A stretch of 64,000 nucleotides of DNA from Sphingomonas adhaesiva (lineage in GTDB: Bacteria; Pseudomonadota; Alphaproteobacteria; Sphingomonadales; Sphingomonadaceae). Below are positions 6,840 through 15,201 of the stretch, one piece after another; position 1 is the first letter of the stretch, and every line of letters starts with the position of its first letter. Location of the stretch: contig NZ_NWVC01000003.1 in NCBI RefSeq assembly GCF_002374855.1, forward strand, positions 186,001-250,000, read 5' to 3'. The notes beneath the pieces were generated by a model that did not search any database, had not been told where the DNA came from, and was given only the letters and a program-made list of their open reading frames with translations. Both the position numbers and the translations under genes were made by a program.

Positions 6840-9112
6840 TGGGGCATTGGCTGGCAACGCAGCGCGCCGAACAGGCGGGCGGGTTCATCCAGCGGTTCGA
6901 CCCCGCGTTCTGGACGGTCAACTTTCCGCGCCCGATGATGGCGGCGGTGACGACGCCCGCACCCGATACGGTGCGCGTCGATGCGGTCTTCTATCGCCGG
7001 GACGATCTGGCCGGGCTGATCTGGGAGAGTGCCGACCGGCACGACCATCCGTTACTGGCGTATGAGGAGGCGCGGGATTACCGCGCGTGCCGGCTCTCGT
7101 TCCGCTGGCGATCGGCCGGCGTGCTGGCGCTGGACGCGGTCGACGGGCCGGTGCTGACGATCGAGGGGCGCGATGCCGCCGGGCAGCCGCGCGCCTGGTA
7201 CGTGCGGTTGTGGAATTATGCGGAAGGCACGCCGACCGATGCGCGGGTGACGCTGGACTTCGCGGCGCTGGACGGCGGGTTCGCGTTGCCGGACGAGGCG
7301 GATCCGGTGTGGGCGGGTGACGTCGAGCGGATGTTCGTGTCGCTGGTCGCGCCGGGATATGACGAGCAGGGCGGTGGCGCCTTGCCGGCGCCGGTGGAGG
7401 GCTGGGCGGAGCTGGGCGGGATCGCGTGCACCGGATCGGGGGCGGTTCTGGCGATCGGCGACGTGGTGGTGCCCGAACACGACCTGCGCATCGCGAGCGG
7501 CTATGACGACAGCTATCACCTGACGCCGCAGCGGCTGCTGCGCAACGCGCTGCACCTGGGGTATCGCGGGGCGATCGTCCATTATGTGGGGATGAGCCAT
7601 TATTTCCGGCTGGACGCCGGGGGCGGTGCGGTGACGCTGGCGGGGGGCGCGCTGAACGCGGCGTGCGCGGCGTGGCACGGCGACTTCGCGCGGCGCGCAC
7701 GTGGACTGGGCTACGACCTGATCTGGTCGCTGTCCTACGAATTGTTCGACGCGCATTGCCCGGCGGCGTGGAAGCAGCGCGCGGCCGACGGCAGTCCGGC
7801 GCTGACCGGCTGGGTGCCGCCGTCGACATTGCTGTCGCCCGCCAGCGACGCTGCGATGGACTATCTGCGCGCGGTGGCGGCGGCGTTCCTGGCGATCGGC
7901 GCGGCGGCGGGACTGGCGCCGTATTTCCAGGTGGGCGAGCCGTGGTGGTGGGTCACGCCCGGCGCGGTCGCGCATCCGTGCTTGTACGATGCAAACGCGG
8001 TGGCGGCGATCGCGCCGGCGGCGATTCCCGATCTGCGCGCGTCGCTGGACGCGGCGCAGCGCGCGACGCTGGACCGTGCGGGCGCGGTGCTGGCGGCGTC
8101 CACCGCGGCGCTGACGGCGGCGGCGCGCGCGGCGCAGCCGGGGTGCGTCACCTATCTGCTCGCCTATCTGCCGACGGTGCTGGACGCCGCCGCGCCGGAG
8201 GCGAAGCGCATGAACCTGCCGGTCGGCTGGGCCGCGCCGGCGTTCGATGTGCTCCAACTGGAGGATTACGACTGGGTCACGGCGGGCGATACCGCGTCGA
8301 GCGCGGCGGGCGCCGCGGCGGCGACCGCGCGGCTGGGCTATCCGCCGGCGGCGCAGGAATATTTCGCGGGCTTTGTGCTGAACCCGCAGGACCGCGCGCA
8401 GTGGGATCGGATCGTGGCGGCGGCGCAGGTGGCGCAGCGGCGCGGGGTGCGCGGTACCTATCTGTGGGCGCTGCCGCAGGTGATGCGCGACGGGCTGACA
8501 TATTGGCAGGATGGGGAGGACGGGGTGGAGGCGTTCGACGACGTGGCGTTCCCGCTGGCGCTGGGGCGCGAGGCGGAGGTGACGCCGACCTTCTCCACCA
8601 GCGTCACCACCAGCGGCGGCGGGCGCGAGACGCGGCAGGTCGCCTGGGCGCAGGCGCGCACCCGGTACGATGTGGGGCCGGGGGTGCGCAGCGAGGCGGA
8701 TGTCGCGGCGCTGCTGGCGTTTTTCCGCGCGCGGCATGGCCCGGCACGCGGGTTCCGCCTGCGCGATCCGTTCGACTGGCGCGCGAGTGACGAGCGGATC
8801 GGGACCGGCGACGGGACGACGCGTGGCTTCGCGCTGGTCCGTCATTACGGCGCGGCGGTGCGGCGGATCACGCGCCCGGTGACCGGCACGGTGCGCATCG
8901 CGATCGACGGGCAGCCGACCCAGGCCTTCACGCTGGCGGCGGGGGGCATGGTGACGCTGGATGCCGCACCGCCGGCGGGCGCGGCGGTGACCGCGGCGTT
9001 CGATTTCGACGTGCCGGTGCGCTTCGCCGAGGACGAGCTGACCGTGTCGCGCGCGACGCATCTGGCCGGCGCGGCGCCTAGCGTGCCGCTGATCGAGGTG
9101 CGCGAGGCATGA
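6839..9112 (+). CDS. Distal tail protein: TIM-barrel-like region fused to DUF2460 (GTA gp12 domain)
   Basis: A 757-residue product. Only the last ~180 residues (from about 578: TPTFSTSVTTSGGGRETRQ ... LRDPFDWRASDERIG) match the DUF2460 distal tail protein that is the whole of Rhodobacter gp12 (about 210 residues). Residues ~1-215 form a beta-rich region (WTVNFPRPMMAAVTT, RVDAVFYRRDDLAGLIWES). Residues ~225-565 look like a glycoside-hydrolase-type TIM barrel (YRGAIVHYVGMSHYF, YDLIWSLSYELFD, YFQVGEPWWW, FDVLQLEDYDWV, GTYLWALPQVM). I recall related sphingomonad proteins being called non-contractile tail sheath; that label is from memory. Enzymatic activity is unproven. Confidence 0.85.
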   Translation: MGHWLATQRAEQAGGFIQRFDPAFWTVNFPRPMMAAVTTPAPDTVRVDAVFYRRDDLAGLIWESADRHDHPLLAYEEARDYRACRLSFRWRSAGVLALDAVDGPVLTIEGRDAAGQPRAWYVRLWNYAEGTPTDARVTLDFAALDGGFALPDEADPVWAGDVERMFVSLVAPGYDEQGGGALPAPVEGWAELGGIACTGSGAVLAIGDVVVPEHDLRIASGYDDSYHLTPQRLLRNALHLGYRGAIVHYVGMSHYFRLDAGGGAVTLAGGALNAACAAWHGDFARRARGLGYDLIWSLSYELFDAHCPAAWKQRAADGSPALTGWVPPSTLLSPASDAAMDYLRAVAAAFLAIGAAAGLAPYFQVGEPWWWVTPGAVAHPCLYDANAVAAIAPAAIPDLRASLDAAQRATLDRAGAVLAASTAALTAAARAAQPGCVTYLLAYLPTVLDAAAPEAKRMNLPVGWAAPAFDVLQLEDYDWVTAGDTASSAAGAAAATARLGYPPAAQEYFAGFVLNPQDRAQWDRIVAAAQVAQRRGVRGTYLWALPQVMRDGLTYWQDGEDGVEAFDDVAFPLALGREAEVTPTFSTSVTTSGGGRETRQVAWAQARTRYDVGPGVRSEADVAALLAFFRARHGPARGFRLRDPFDWRASDERIGTGDGTTRGFALVRHYGAAVRRITRPVTGTVRIAIDGQPTQAFTLAAGGMVTLDAAPPAGAAVTAAFDFDVPVRFAEDELTVSRATHLAGAAPSVPLIEVREA

Positions 9113-9930
9113 GCGCGGGGGCGAGCCAGCCGGATCGGGTGACGACGCTGGCGCTGTGCTGGCGGATCGAGCGATCCGACGGCGTTACCGTGGCGCTGAC
9201 CGATCACGACCGCGACCTGACCGTGGCGGGGGTGCGCTATCGCGCGGCGCCGGGGATGACCCCGTCGGCGATCGAGCGCGCCGAGGGCGCCGACCCCGAT
9301 ACGATGACCGCGCGCGGCGCGCTGGACGTCGCGGCGATTACCGCGCGCGATCTGGCGGCGGGGCGATGGGATGCCGCGCGGGTGGTGACCGTCGCGATCG
9401 ACTGGGACGATCTGGCGGCGGCGCCGATCGCGCTGGGCGAGGGGCGGATCGGCGAGGTGTCGTGGCAGGACGGGGCGTTCGCCGCCGACCTGCGCGGCGC
9501 GACCGCGCGGCTGGAGGGGCCGGTGACCGAGGCGACGTCGCCGGCGTGCCGCGCCTCGCTGGGCGACCGGCGGTGCCGCGTCGCGATGGCGGGACGGCGG
9601 CAGTTCGCGCGCGTCGTCGCGGCGGCGGGGGAGGTGGTGACGCTGGACCGCGCCGAGCCCTCAGACAACGGCTGGGGCGAAGGCGTGCTGCGCTGGTTCG
9701 GGGGCGCCAACACCGGGCTGCGCAGCGCGATCGCGCGGTCGGCGGGCGCCGAGGTGACGCTGCGCATGGCGCCGCCCTTCGCGATCGAGGCGGGTACGCT
9801 GGTGGAGGTGAGCGAGGGATGCGACCGGCGCATCGCCACCTGCGCCGCGCGGTTCGGCAATGCCGCCAATTTCCGGGGCGAACCGTATCTGCCGGGAATC
9901 GACCTGTTGACCCGCTATCCCGGCACATGA
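9109..9930 (+). CDS. Tail hub protein, DUF2163/phage BR0599 type (GTA gp13-like)
   Basis: A 273-residue hub or baseplate protein linking the distal tail to the cell-wall-degrading parts. The N-terminal DUF2163 pattern includes LALCWRIERSDGVTVALTDH and RYRAAPGMTPSAIE. The C-terminal BR0599 domain has paired cysteines (CRASLGDRRC and CDRRIATC). From memory, the homologous Rhodobacter GTA hub binds an iron-sulfur cluster in its published structure, and these four Cys are the likely ligands here. The ATG overlaps the preceding stop and the TGA overlaps the peptidase start. Confidence 0.88.
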   Translation: MSAGASQPDRVTTLALCWRIERSDGVTVALTDHDRDLTVAGVRYRAAPGMTPSAIERAEGADPDTMTARGALDVAAITARDLAAGRWDAARVVTVAIDWDDLAAAPIALGEGRIGEVSWQDGAFAADLRGATARLEGPVTEATSPACRASLGDRRCRVAMAGRRQFARVVAAAGEVVTLDRAEPSDNGWGEGVLRWFGGANTGLRSAIARSAGAEVTLRMAPPFAIEAGTLVEVSEGCDRRIATCAARFGNAANFRGEPYLPGIDLLTRYPGT

Positions 9931-10325
9931 CGCCGGGTGAGCGCGTCGCGGCGGCGGCGCTGGCGACGGTGGGCGCGCGGTTTCGCCCGCAGGGTCGCGA
10001 TCCGGCGCTGGGGCTGGATTGCGTCGGGGTGGTGGCGGTGGCGGTCGCGGCGGTGCGCCCGGACGTGCGGTTGCCGCGCGACTATGCGCTGCGCTGCGCC
10101 GTCCTGCCGGCGGGCGCCATGCCGGCGGGGGCGGTGCCGTGCGCGGGCGAGGCGCCGGGCGACGTGCTGCTGCTGCGCGTCGCGGCGACGCAGCTGCATC
10201 TGGCGATCCGCACCGCGGACGGGATCGTCCACGCCGATGCCGGCGCGGGGCGCGTGGTGGCGCGGCCGGGGGTGCCGCCATGGCCGGTGATCGCGGCGTG
10301 GCGGCTGGACGAGGGGGAGGGATGA
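9927..10325 (+). CDS. NlpC/P60 cell-wall peptidase (GTA gp14-like)
   Basis: A 132-residue peptidase that would cut peptidoglycan stem peptides during DNA delivery. Catalytic Cys32 lies in GLDCVGVVAVAV, with His91 (QLHLAIRT) and His102 (GIVHADAG) as the other catalytic candidates. The APGDVLLLRV motif typical of the family precedes His91. It starts in an ATGA overlap with the hub gene. One base separates its stop from the following gene. Confidence 0.88.
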   Translation: MTPGERVAAAALATVGARFRPQGRDPALGLDCVGVVAVAVAAVRPDVRLPRDYALRCAVLPAGAMPAGAVPCAGEAPGDVLLLRVAATQLHLAIRTADGIVHADAGAGRVVARPGVPPWPVIAAWRLDEGEG

Positions 10326-10326
10326 G

Positions 10327-12453
10327 ATGGCGACGCTGGTACTGACGGCGGTGGGCGGCGCGATCGGCGGGCCGGTAGGGGCGGCGATCGGCGGGCTGCT
10401 GGGCCAGCGGGTCGACCGTGCGGTGCTGGCGCCGCGCGGGCGGCAGGGGCCGCGGCTGACCGATCTGAAGGTGCAGACCTCCTCCTACGGCACCGCCATC
10501 CCCAGGGTGTTCGGGACGATGCGGGTCGCGGGGTGCGTGATCTGGTCGACCGAGCTGATCGAGACGCGGCACGACGGGCGCGCGGGCAAGGGGCAGCCGG
10601 TCACGACCAGCTACAGCTATGCCGCGTCGTTCGCGGTGGCACTGTCGGCGCGGCCGGTCGCGGGGGTGGGGCGGATCTGGGCCGACGGCAAGCTGCTGCG
10701 CGGGGCGGCGGGCGACTGGAAGACGCAGACCGGCTTCCGCCTGCACGACGGCAGCGAGGATCAGGCGCCCGATCCGCTGATCGCCAGCCATGAGGCGGAC
10801 GCGCCCGCGCATCGCGGCATCGCCTATGCGGTGTTCGAGGAACTGGCGCTGGCGGATTTCGGCAACCGCATCCCCTCGCTCACCTTCGAGGTGATCGGCG
10901 ATGCCGTGCCGCCGCGCGCCGGGGACGTGATGCGCGCGCTGGGCGAGGGCGCGATCACCGGGGCGGGTCCGGACGATCCGGTCGCGGGCTATGCCGCCAG
11001 CGGCGACAGCGTGGCGGGCGCGGTCGCCGCGCTGGCGACGATGACGGGTGCGTGGATGGTGCCCGACGGCGCGGCGACGCGGATCGACCGCGCGACCGGC
11101 GCGCCGCTGGTGCTGGATCCCGATGCAGCGCTGCGCGAGGCGCGCCTGCCGGTCGAGGCAGTGCCCGCCACGCTGTCGCTGTCGCATTACGACCCGGCGC
11201 GCGATTACCAGATCGGCGTGCAGCAGGCGCGCGGCACCGGCGGCGGGTGGCGCGAGGAAGCGGTCGAATTGCCGGTCGCGCTCGACGCGGCACGTGCGCG
11301 GCAGGTCGCCGACGAGATGATCCGCGCACGCGAGCGGTCGCGGCGGTCGCGCACGGCGGTGCTGGACGCGACCGCGATCGCGATCGCGCCGGGAACCGCG
11401 GTGGAAAGTGACGGGGCGCTGTGGCGCGTGACGCGCGCGGCGGTGGAGGGGTGGCGGGTTACGCTGGACCTGACCCCGCTGGGGACGGGCGCGGCGTTGC
11501 CGCCGCCGCCGGCCGATCCGGGGCGGGTGGTGGCCGCGCCCGATACGCGGATCGGCGCGACGCGGATCGAGATCGCTGAACTGCCGCCGCTGGACGAGGC
11601 GCCGGTCACCGAACCGCGCCTCGCGATCTTCGCCGCTGGCGAGGCGCCGGGCTGGCGACATGCGGCGGTGACGGTCAGCCGCGACGGCGGCGCGTCTTGG
11701 ACCGCGATCGGCGCTACCGCCGCTCCGGCGACACTCGGCCGGCTGGCGACCGCTCTGCCGGCGGGCAGCGGCGCAATCGAGGACCGCGCACGCACGATCG
11801 AGGTGGTGCTGGCGCATGAGGGGATGACGCTGGCCTCCGCCGATGCTGCGGCGATCGACCGGGGTTCGAACCTGGCGCTGATCGGCGACGAACTGATCCA
11901 GTTCCGCGATGCGGTGCCGGTCGATGCGACCCGCTGGCGGTTGAGCGGCTGGTGGCGCGGATGTCGTGGCACCACCCCAGCCGCACATCCCGGCGGTACG
12001 CGATTCGTGTTGATCGAACGTGCCGCGGTGCTGCCGGTGCCGCTGGCGGGCGCGGCAGCGGGCGACAGCGTCCGGATCGCCGCCGCGGGCGTGGGCGATG
12101 GTGCGCAGGCGGCGATGGCGAGCGTGGCGATCGATGGACGGTCCTGCGCACCGCCGCCGCCGGTGCAGTTGCGCGCGATGCGCGACGCGGACGGCGGGTT
12201 GCGGCTGGCATGGACGCGCCGCAGCCGGCTGGGCTGGCGTTGGCGGGATGGCGAGGACGCGCCGCTGGGCGAGGAACGCGAAGGCTATCGCATCGCGCTG
12301 GCGGATCGGAGCGGCGCAACGATCGCGACATGGGCCAGCGACGCACCGCAACTGGTGCTGACCGCGGCGGAGGTTCCCGCAGGTGCGGTCACCGTGGCGG
12401 TTCAGCAACAGGGAACCTACGCCCTCTCGCCGCCCGCGACCCTAAGCCTTTGA
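10327..12453 (+). CDS. Tail hub/fibre protein (GTA gp15-like, lacking the TIM-barrel domain)
   Basis: A 708-residue central tail tip protein. The N terminus is a glycine-rich helix pair (LTAVGGAIGGPVGAAIGGLL) leading into KVQTSSYGTAIPRVFGTMRV, a recognised start for this family. Mid-protein phage-tail_3-like sequence includes LSLSHYDPARDYQIGVQQAR and the helix ARQVADEMIRARERSRR. The C terminus is beta-rich with Ig/fibre character (LAWTRRSRLGWRWRDGEDAP). The Rhodobacter counterpart is roughly 1300 residues and carries a GTA_TIM domain near its middle; nothing like it is visible here. Confidence 0.85.
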   Translation: MATLVLTAVGGAIGGPVGAAIGGLLGQRVDRAVLAPRGRQGPRLTDLKVQTSSYGTAIPRVFGTMRVAGCVIWSTELIETRHDGRAGKGQPVTTSYSYAASFAVALSARPVAGVGRIWADGKLLRGAAGDWKTQTGFRLHDGSEDQAPDPLIASHEADAPAHRGIAYAVFEELALADFGNRIPSLTFEVIGDAVPPRAGDVMRALGEGAITGAGPDDPVAGYAASGDSVAGAVAALATMTGAWMVPDGAATRIDRATGAPLVLDPDAALREARLPVEAVPATLSLSHYDPARDYQIGVQQARGTGGGWREEAVELPVALDAARARQVADEMIRARERSRRSRTAVLDATAIAIAPGTAVESDGALWRVTRAAVEGWRVTLDLTPLGTGAALPPPPADPGRVVAAPDTRIGATRIEIAELPPLDEAPVTEPRLAIFAAGEAPGWRHAAVTVSRDGGASWTAIGATAAPATLGRLATALPAGSGAIEDRARTIEVVLAHEGMTLASADAAAIDRGSNLALIGDELIQFRDAVPVDATRWRLSGWWRGCRGTTPAAHPGGTRFVLIERAAVLPVPLAGAAAGDSVRIAAAGVGDGAQAAMASVAIDGRSCAPPPPVQLRAMRDADGGLRLAWTRRSRLGWRWRDGEDAPLGEEREGYRIALADRSGATIATWASDAPQLVLTAAEVPAGAVTVAVQQQGTYALSPPATLSL

Positions 12454-12464
12454 GGAGACAAGCG

Positions 12465-12965
12465 ATGGAAGCGACGAGCACGCGGTTGCTGATGCCGATG
12501 ATGGAGGCGGGACAGGCACAGAAGGAGCGCACCCATAACGAGGCGCTGGCGATGCTGGACCTGGCGGTGCAGGCGGTGGTCAGGGGAATCGGCACGCAGA
12601 CGCCCCCCGCCGATCCCGCGACCGGCGATGCGTGGATCGTCGGCGATGCGCCGCAGGGGGCATGGACCGGCCATGCCGGGATGCTGGCGGGCTGGACCGA
12701 TGGCGGATGGCGATTCGTGGCGACCCGGCCGGGCTGGCGCGTGTGGGATGCCGGGCAGCAGATGGTCGCCACCCGCACCGCCGCGGGATGGGAGAATGGG
12801 GTGGTGCGCGCCGCGCGGGTGGTGATCGACGGGACGCCGGTCGTCGGCGCGCAGCGTCCGGCGATCGCCGATCCCGCGGCCGGCGACACCGTCGATGCGC
12901 CAGCCCGCACCGCGATCATGGCGATCCTGGAGGCGCTCCGCACCCATGGAATGATCGCGCGCTGA
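12465..12965 (+). CDS. DUF2793 protein, end of the GTA cluster
   Basis: A 166-residue product with the DUF2793 pattern: TRLLMPMMEAGQAQKERTHN, then EALAMLDLAVQAVV, GDAWIVGDAPQGAWTGHAG and GGWRFVATRPGWRVWDA. Proteins of this kind commonly close GTA or prophage tail modules and may be tail-fibre accessories; the exact role is unknown. It follows the gp15-like gene after 11 bases with TGAGGAGA as ribosome site. A 126-bp gap after it marks the end of the cluster. Confidence 0.82.
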   Translation: MEATSTRLLMPMMEAGQAQKERTHNEALAMLDLAVQAVVRGIGTQTPPADPATGDAWIVGDAPQGAWTGHAGMLAGWTDGGWRFVATRPGWRVWDAGQQMVATRTAAGWENGVVRAARVVIDGTPVVGAQRPAIADPAAGDTVDAPARTAIMAILEALRTHGMIAR

Positions 12966-13091
12966 GCCCGTCCGCCGCCCTTGCAGCTGTGGCAGTTGCG
13001 CAACAGTGCCGGGTTTTTGTCAGCTTGTCGGGAAACCATCGTTCGGATAGTGAGTTTGCGCTGTCCGTAGTGACACCATGGAAAGGGGATT

Positions 13092-14216
13092 ATGATGCGT
13101 AAGCTTGCCATGATCATGGCGCTTGCCTCCACCGCCCTCGCCACGCCCGCGCTCGCGCGCGACAAGGCGTGGTATGTCGGCGTTGAAGGCGGTGCGATGA
13201 TTGTCGAGGACATCGACTATTCGATCACCGGTACGGCCGCCTCGCGGTCGGGCACCGGCACCGTCGACCACGATTACGGCTATGACGTCGATGGCGTCAT
13301 CGGCTACGATTTCGGCGCGTTCCGCCTCGAAACCGAAGTCGGCTATCGTTCGGCGACCGTCGATGGCTACCGTAACACCGGCCAGACGCCGAACAGCGGC
13401 ACGACCCAGCTCGCTGCCGGCACCTATGACTATTTCGGTGGCCGTACCTCGGCGCTGAGCTTCATGGTCAACGGCCTGCTCGACTTCGGTGCGGACGATG
13501 GTCTGCAGGGCTTCGTCGGCGGTGGTGCCGGTGTCGCCCGCGTCAAGGCGACGCTGGATCCGCGTCAGTCGTATCGTCTGATCGACGATTCGGACACCGT
13601 GTTCGCGTGGCAGGCCCTGGCGGGCATCCGCGCGCCGCTGAGCGACCATGTCGACGTCTCGCTGAAGTATCGCTTCTTCAACGCGGACAACGTCAACCTG
13701 TTCGACCAGCGCGGCAGCGCGTACGATGGTCGCTTCCGCTCGCACTCGCTGCTGGGTGGCGTGACCTACAACTTCGGCGCACCGGAAGCGGCTCCGCCGC
13801 CCCCGCCGCCGCCCCCGCCGCCTCCGCCTCCGCCCCCGCCGCCGCCTCCGCCGCCGGAAGTGGTCTGCTCGCCGGGTCCGTTCATCGTGTTCTTCGAGTG
13901 GAACAAGTCGGACGTCACCCCGGAAGCCGCGTCGATCCTCGACAACGCCGTGACGCAGTACCAGAACTGCCAGAACGCGCAGGTCATGCTGGCCGGCTAC
14001 ACCGACACGTCGGGTACCGCGAAGTACAACCTGGGCCTGTCGCAGCGTCGCGCGGACTCGGTGAAGGCCTATCTCGCTTCGAAGGGTATCCCGGACGGCG
14101 TGATGACCACCGAAGCGTTCGGCGAGACCCGCCTGCGCGTCGAAACCGCCGACGGTGTGCGCGAAGTGCAGAACCGTCGCGTGGAGATCACCTACGGTCC
14201 GGGTTCGGGCCAGTAA
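13092..14216 (+). CDS. OmpA-family outer membrane protein with polyproline linker
   Basis: An outer membrane barrel joined to a periplasmic peptidoglycan-binding OmpA domain. A signal peptide (MALASTALATPALA, cleaved before RDKAW) is followed by an eight-strand-type barrel to about residue 230. The linker holds 21 consecutive prolines (codons 13794-13856). The OmpA domain runs from about 258 (FIVFFEWNKSDVTPEA) to the end, with GYTDTSGTAKYNLGLSQRRA and RRVEITYG. ATGs at 13092 and 13095 are both possible, behind GAAAGGGG. It is monocistronic, with a terminator 26 bp downstream. Codon use (more NNT codons) differs from the neighbouring phage-type genes, as expected for a highly expressed gene. 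Confidence 0.93.
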   Translation: MMRKLAMIMALASTALATPALARDKAWYVGVEGGAMIVEDIDYSITGTAASRSGTGTVDHDYGYDVDGVIGYDFGAFRLETEVGYRSATVDGYRNTGQTPNSGTTQLAAGTYDYFGGRTSALSFMVNGLLDFGADDGLQGFVGGGAGVARVKATLDPRQSYRLIDDSDTVFAWQALAGIRAPLSDHVDVSLKYRFFNADNVNLFDQRGSAYDGRFRSHSLLGGVTYNFGAPEAAPPPPPPPPPPPPPPPPPPPPPEVVCSPGPFIVFFEWNKSDVTPEAASILDNAVTQYQNCQNAQVMLAGYTDTSGTAKYNLGLSQRRADSVKAYLASKGIPDGVMTTEAFGETRLRVETADGVREVQNRRVEITYGPGSGQ

Positions 14217-14242
14217 GGCGATCGCTTCGGCGAAAGAATTGG

Positions 14243-14276
14243 GGAGGTCGGCAGTTGCCGGCCTCCCTTTTTCTTT
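14243..14276 (+). terminator. Intrinsic terminator of the OmpA-family gene
   Basis: A 10-bp stem (GGAGGTCGGC with GCCGGCCTCC, one G-U pair) around the loop AGTT is followed by CTTTTTCTTT. It lies 26 bases after the stop codon, so it should end the ompA transcript efficiently. Confidence 0.88.
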
Positions 14277-14410
14277 GTGCTGTTCATGGGACGATGTGGA
14301 AGAGGTCGCGGGGGCGCCTTGGCGTCACGCGCGTGGATCGTGCGGTGACCGCGGGGTTGGGCGTCAGCTCCGACGAACCGATGTGACGGCGTCGCTTGCG
14401 CGCCGGCCCG

Positions 14411-15145
14411 TCAGCCGTCGCTTCCCGAATCCAGATGCGGCGCCAACCATTCCGGGATGGTGGCATCGCCGGGCGTCTCGACCCGGCGCAGCGTGACCAT
14501 CACACCCCGATCGGGGTAAGTGGTGCGGCGGCGTGTGTCGCCGTCGTCGTTCGGCGCGACGAACAGCCGCCGGTTCACCTTCGCCCGGTGATGCATCCGG
14601 GCGGTATTCTCCTGCCCGACGTAGCAGCCCTTGGTGAAGCTGACGCCGTTCAGCTCGCGCGCATTCGCCTCCAGCCACAAGGTTTCGCCGCTTCCCAGCT
14701 CGGCCGCGCCTTCCGCCACGCCCAGCGCCAGGCGGTGCGCGTGCCACCCCGCCGCCGCCGGTCCGGGCGGGGCGATCCAGCGCCAGCCCAGCGCCGCAAG
14801 CCGCGGGTCGGGGGCGGCGCCGGCCATCGCATCCGGCGACCAGTGAACCGCCAGCGTATCGTCCGGCGCGATCGTGATCGCGCGGCGGAGGCGATACATC
14901 GCCAGCCGCCGCGCCAGCGCCTCGGCCTGGTCGCGCTCGACATCGAGAAGGATGTCGTCGCCGTCGCTCCACACGATCATGTCGAACAGCGCCTTGCCCT
15001 GCGGCGTCAGCAGCCCCGCCCAGACCGGCAGCGCGCCGGCCACGTCGTTGGTCAGCAGCCCTTGCAGAAAGCCGCGCACATCGTCGCCCGACAGCCGCAG
15101 CAGGGTGCGGTCGGCCAGCATGGTTCCCGGGGTGGTATCGTCCAT
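14411..15145 (-). CDS. ygfZ: YgfZ/GcvT-fold Fe-S cluster maturation protein
   Basis: A folate-binding-type protein of the YgfZ/IBA57 family that assists maturation of [4Fe-4S] enzymes. The 244-residue length fits the compact alphaproteobacterial form. The diagnostic motif KGCYVGQE is present (GVSFTKGCYVGQENTARMHH). The N terminus has RTLLRLSGDDVRGFLQGLLT, typical of the GcvT fold. It is divergent from the dihydroorotase gene, with 56 bp between the starts. Confidence 0.9.
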   Translation of the reverse strand: MDDTTPGTMLADRTLLRLSGDDVRGFLQGLLTNDVAGALPVWAGLLTPQGKALFDMIVWSDGDDILLDVERDQAEALARRLAMYRLRRAITIAPDDTLAVHWSPDAMAGAAPDPRLAALGWRWIAPPGPAAAGWHAHRLALGVAEGAAELGSGETLWLEANARELNGVSFTKGCYVGQENTARMHHRAKVNRRLFVAPNDDGDTRRRTTYPDRGVMVTLRRVETPGDATIPEWLAPHLDSGSDG

Positions 15146-15201
15146 GTCCGCAAGGTAGGGGGACGGACGACAGGACGAAAGAGCGGACGAGGCGACGGGT
15201 G

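Noticed and set aside
2-12965. Whole cluster as an active prophage
   Set aside because: No integrase, repressor, replication, holin/endolysin module or att repeats are visible, and gene order and sizes fit a GTA better. Genes left of the window could change this.
13766-13987. Minus-strand frame encoding a run of 21 glycines
   Set aside because: It is the complement of the polyproline linker of the OmpA-family gene.
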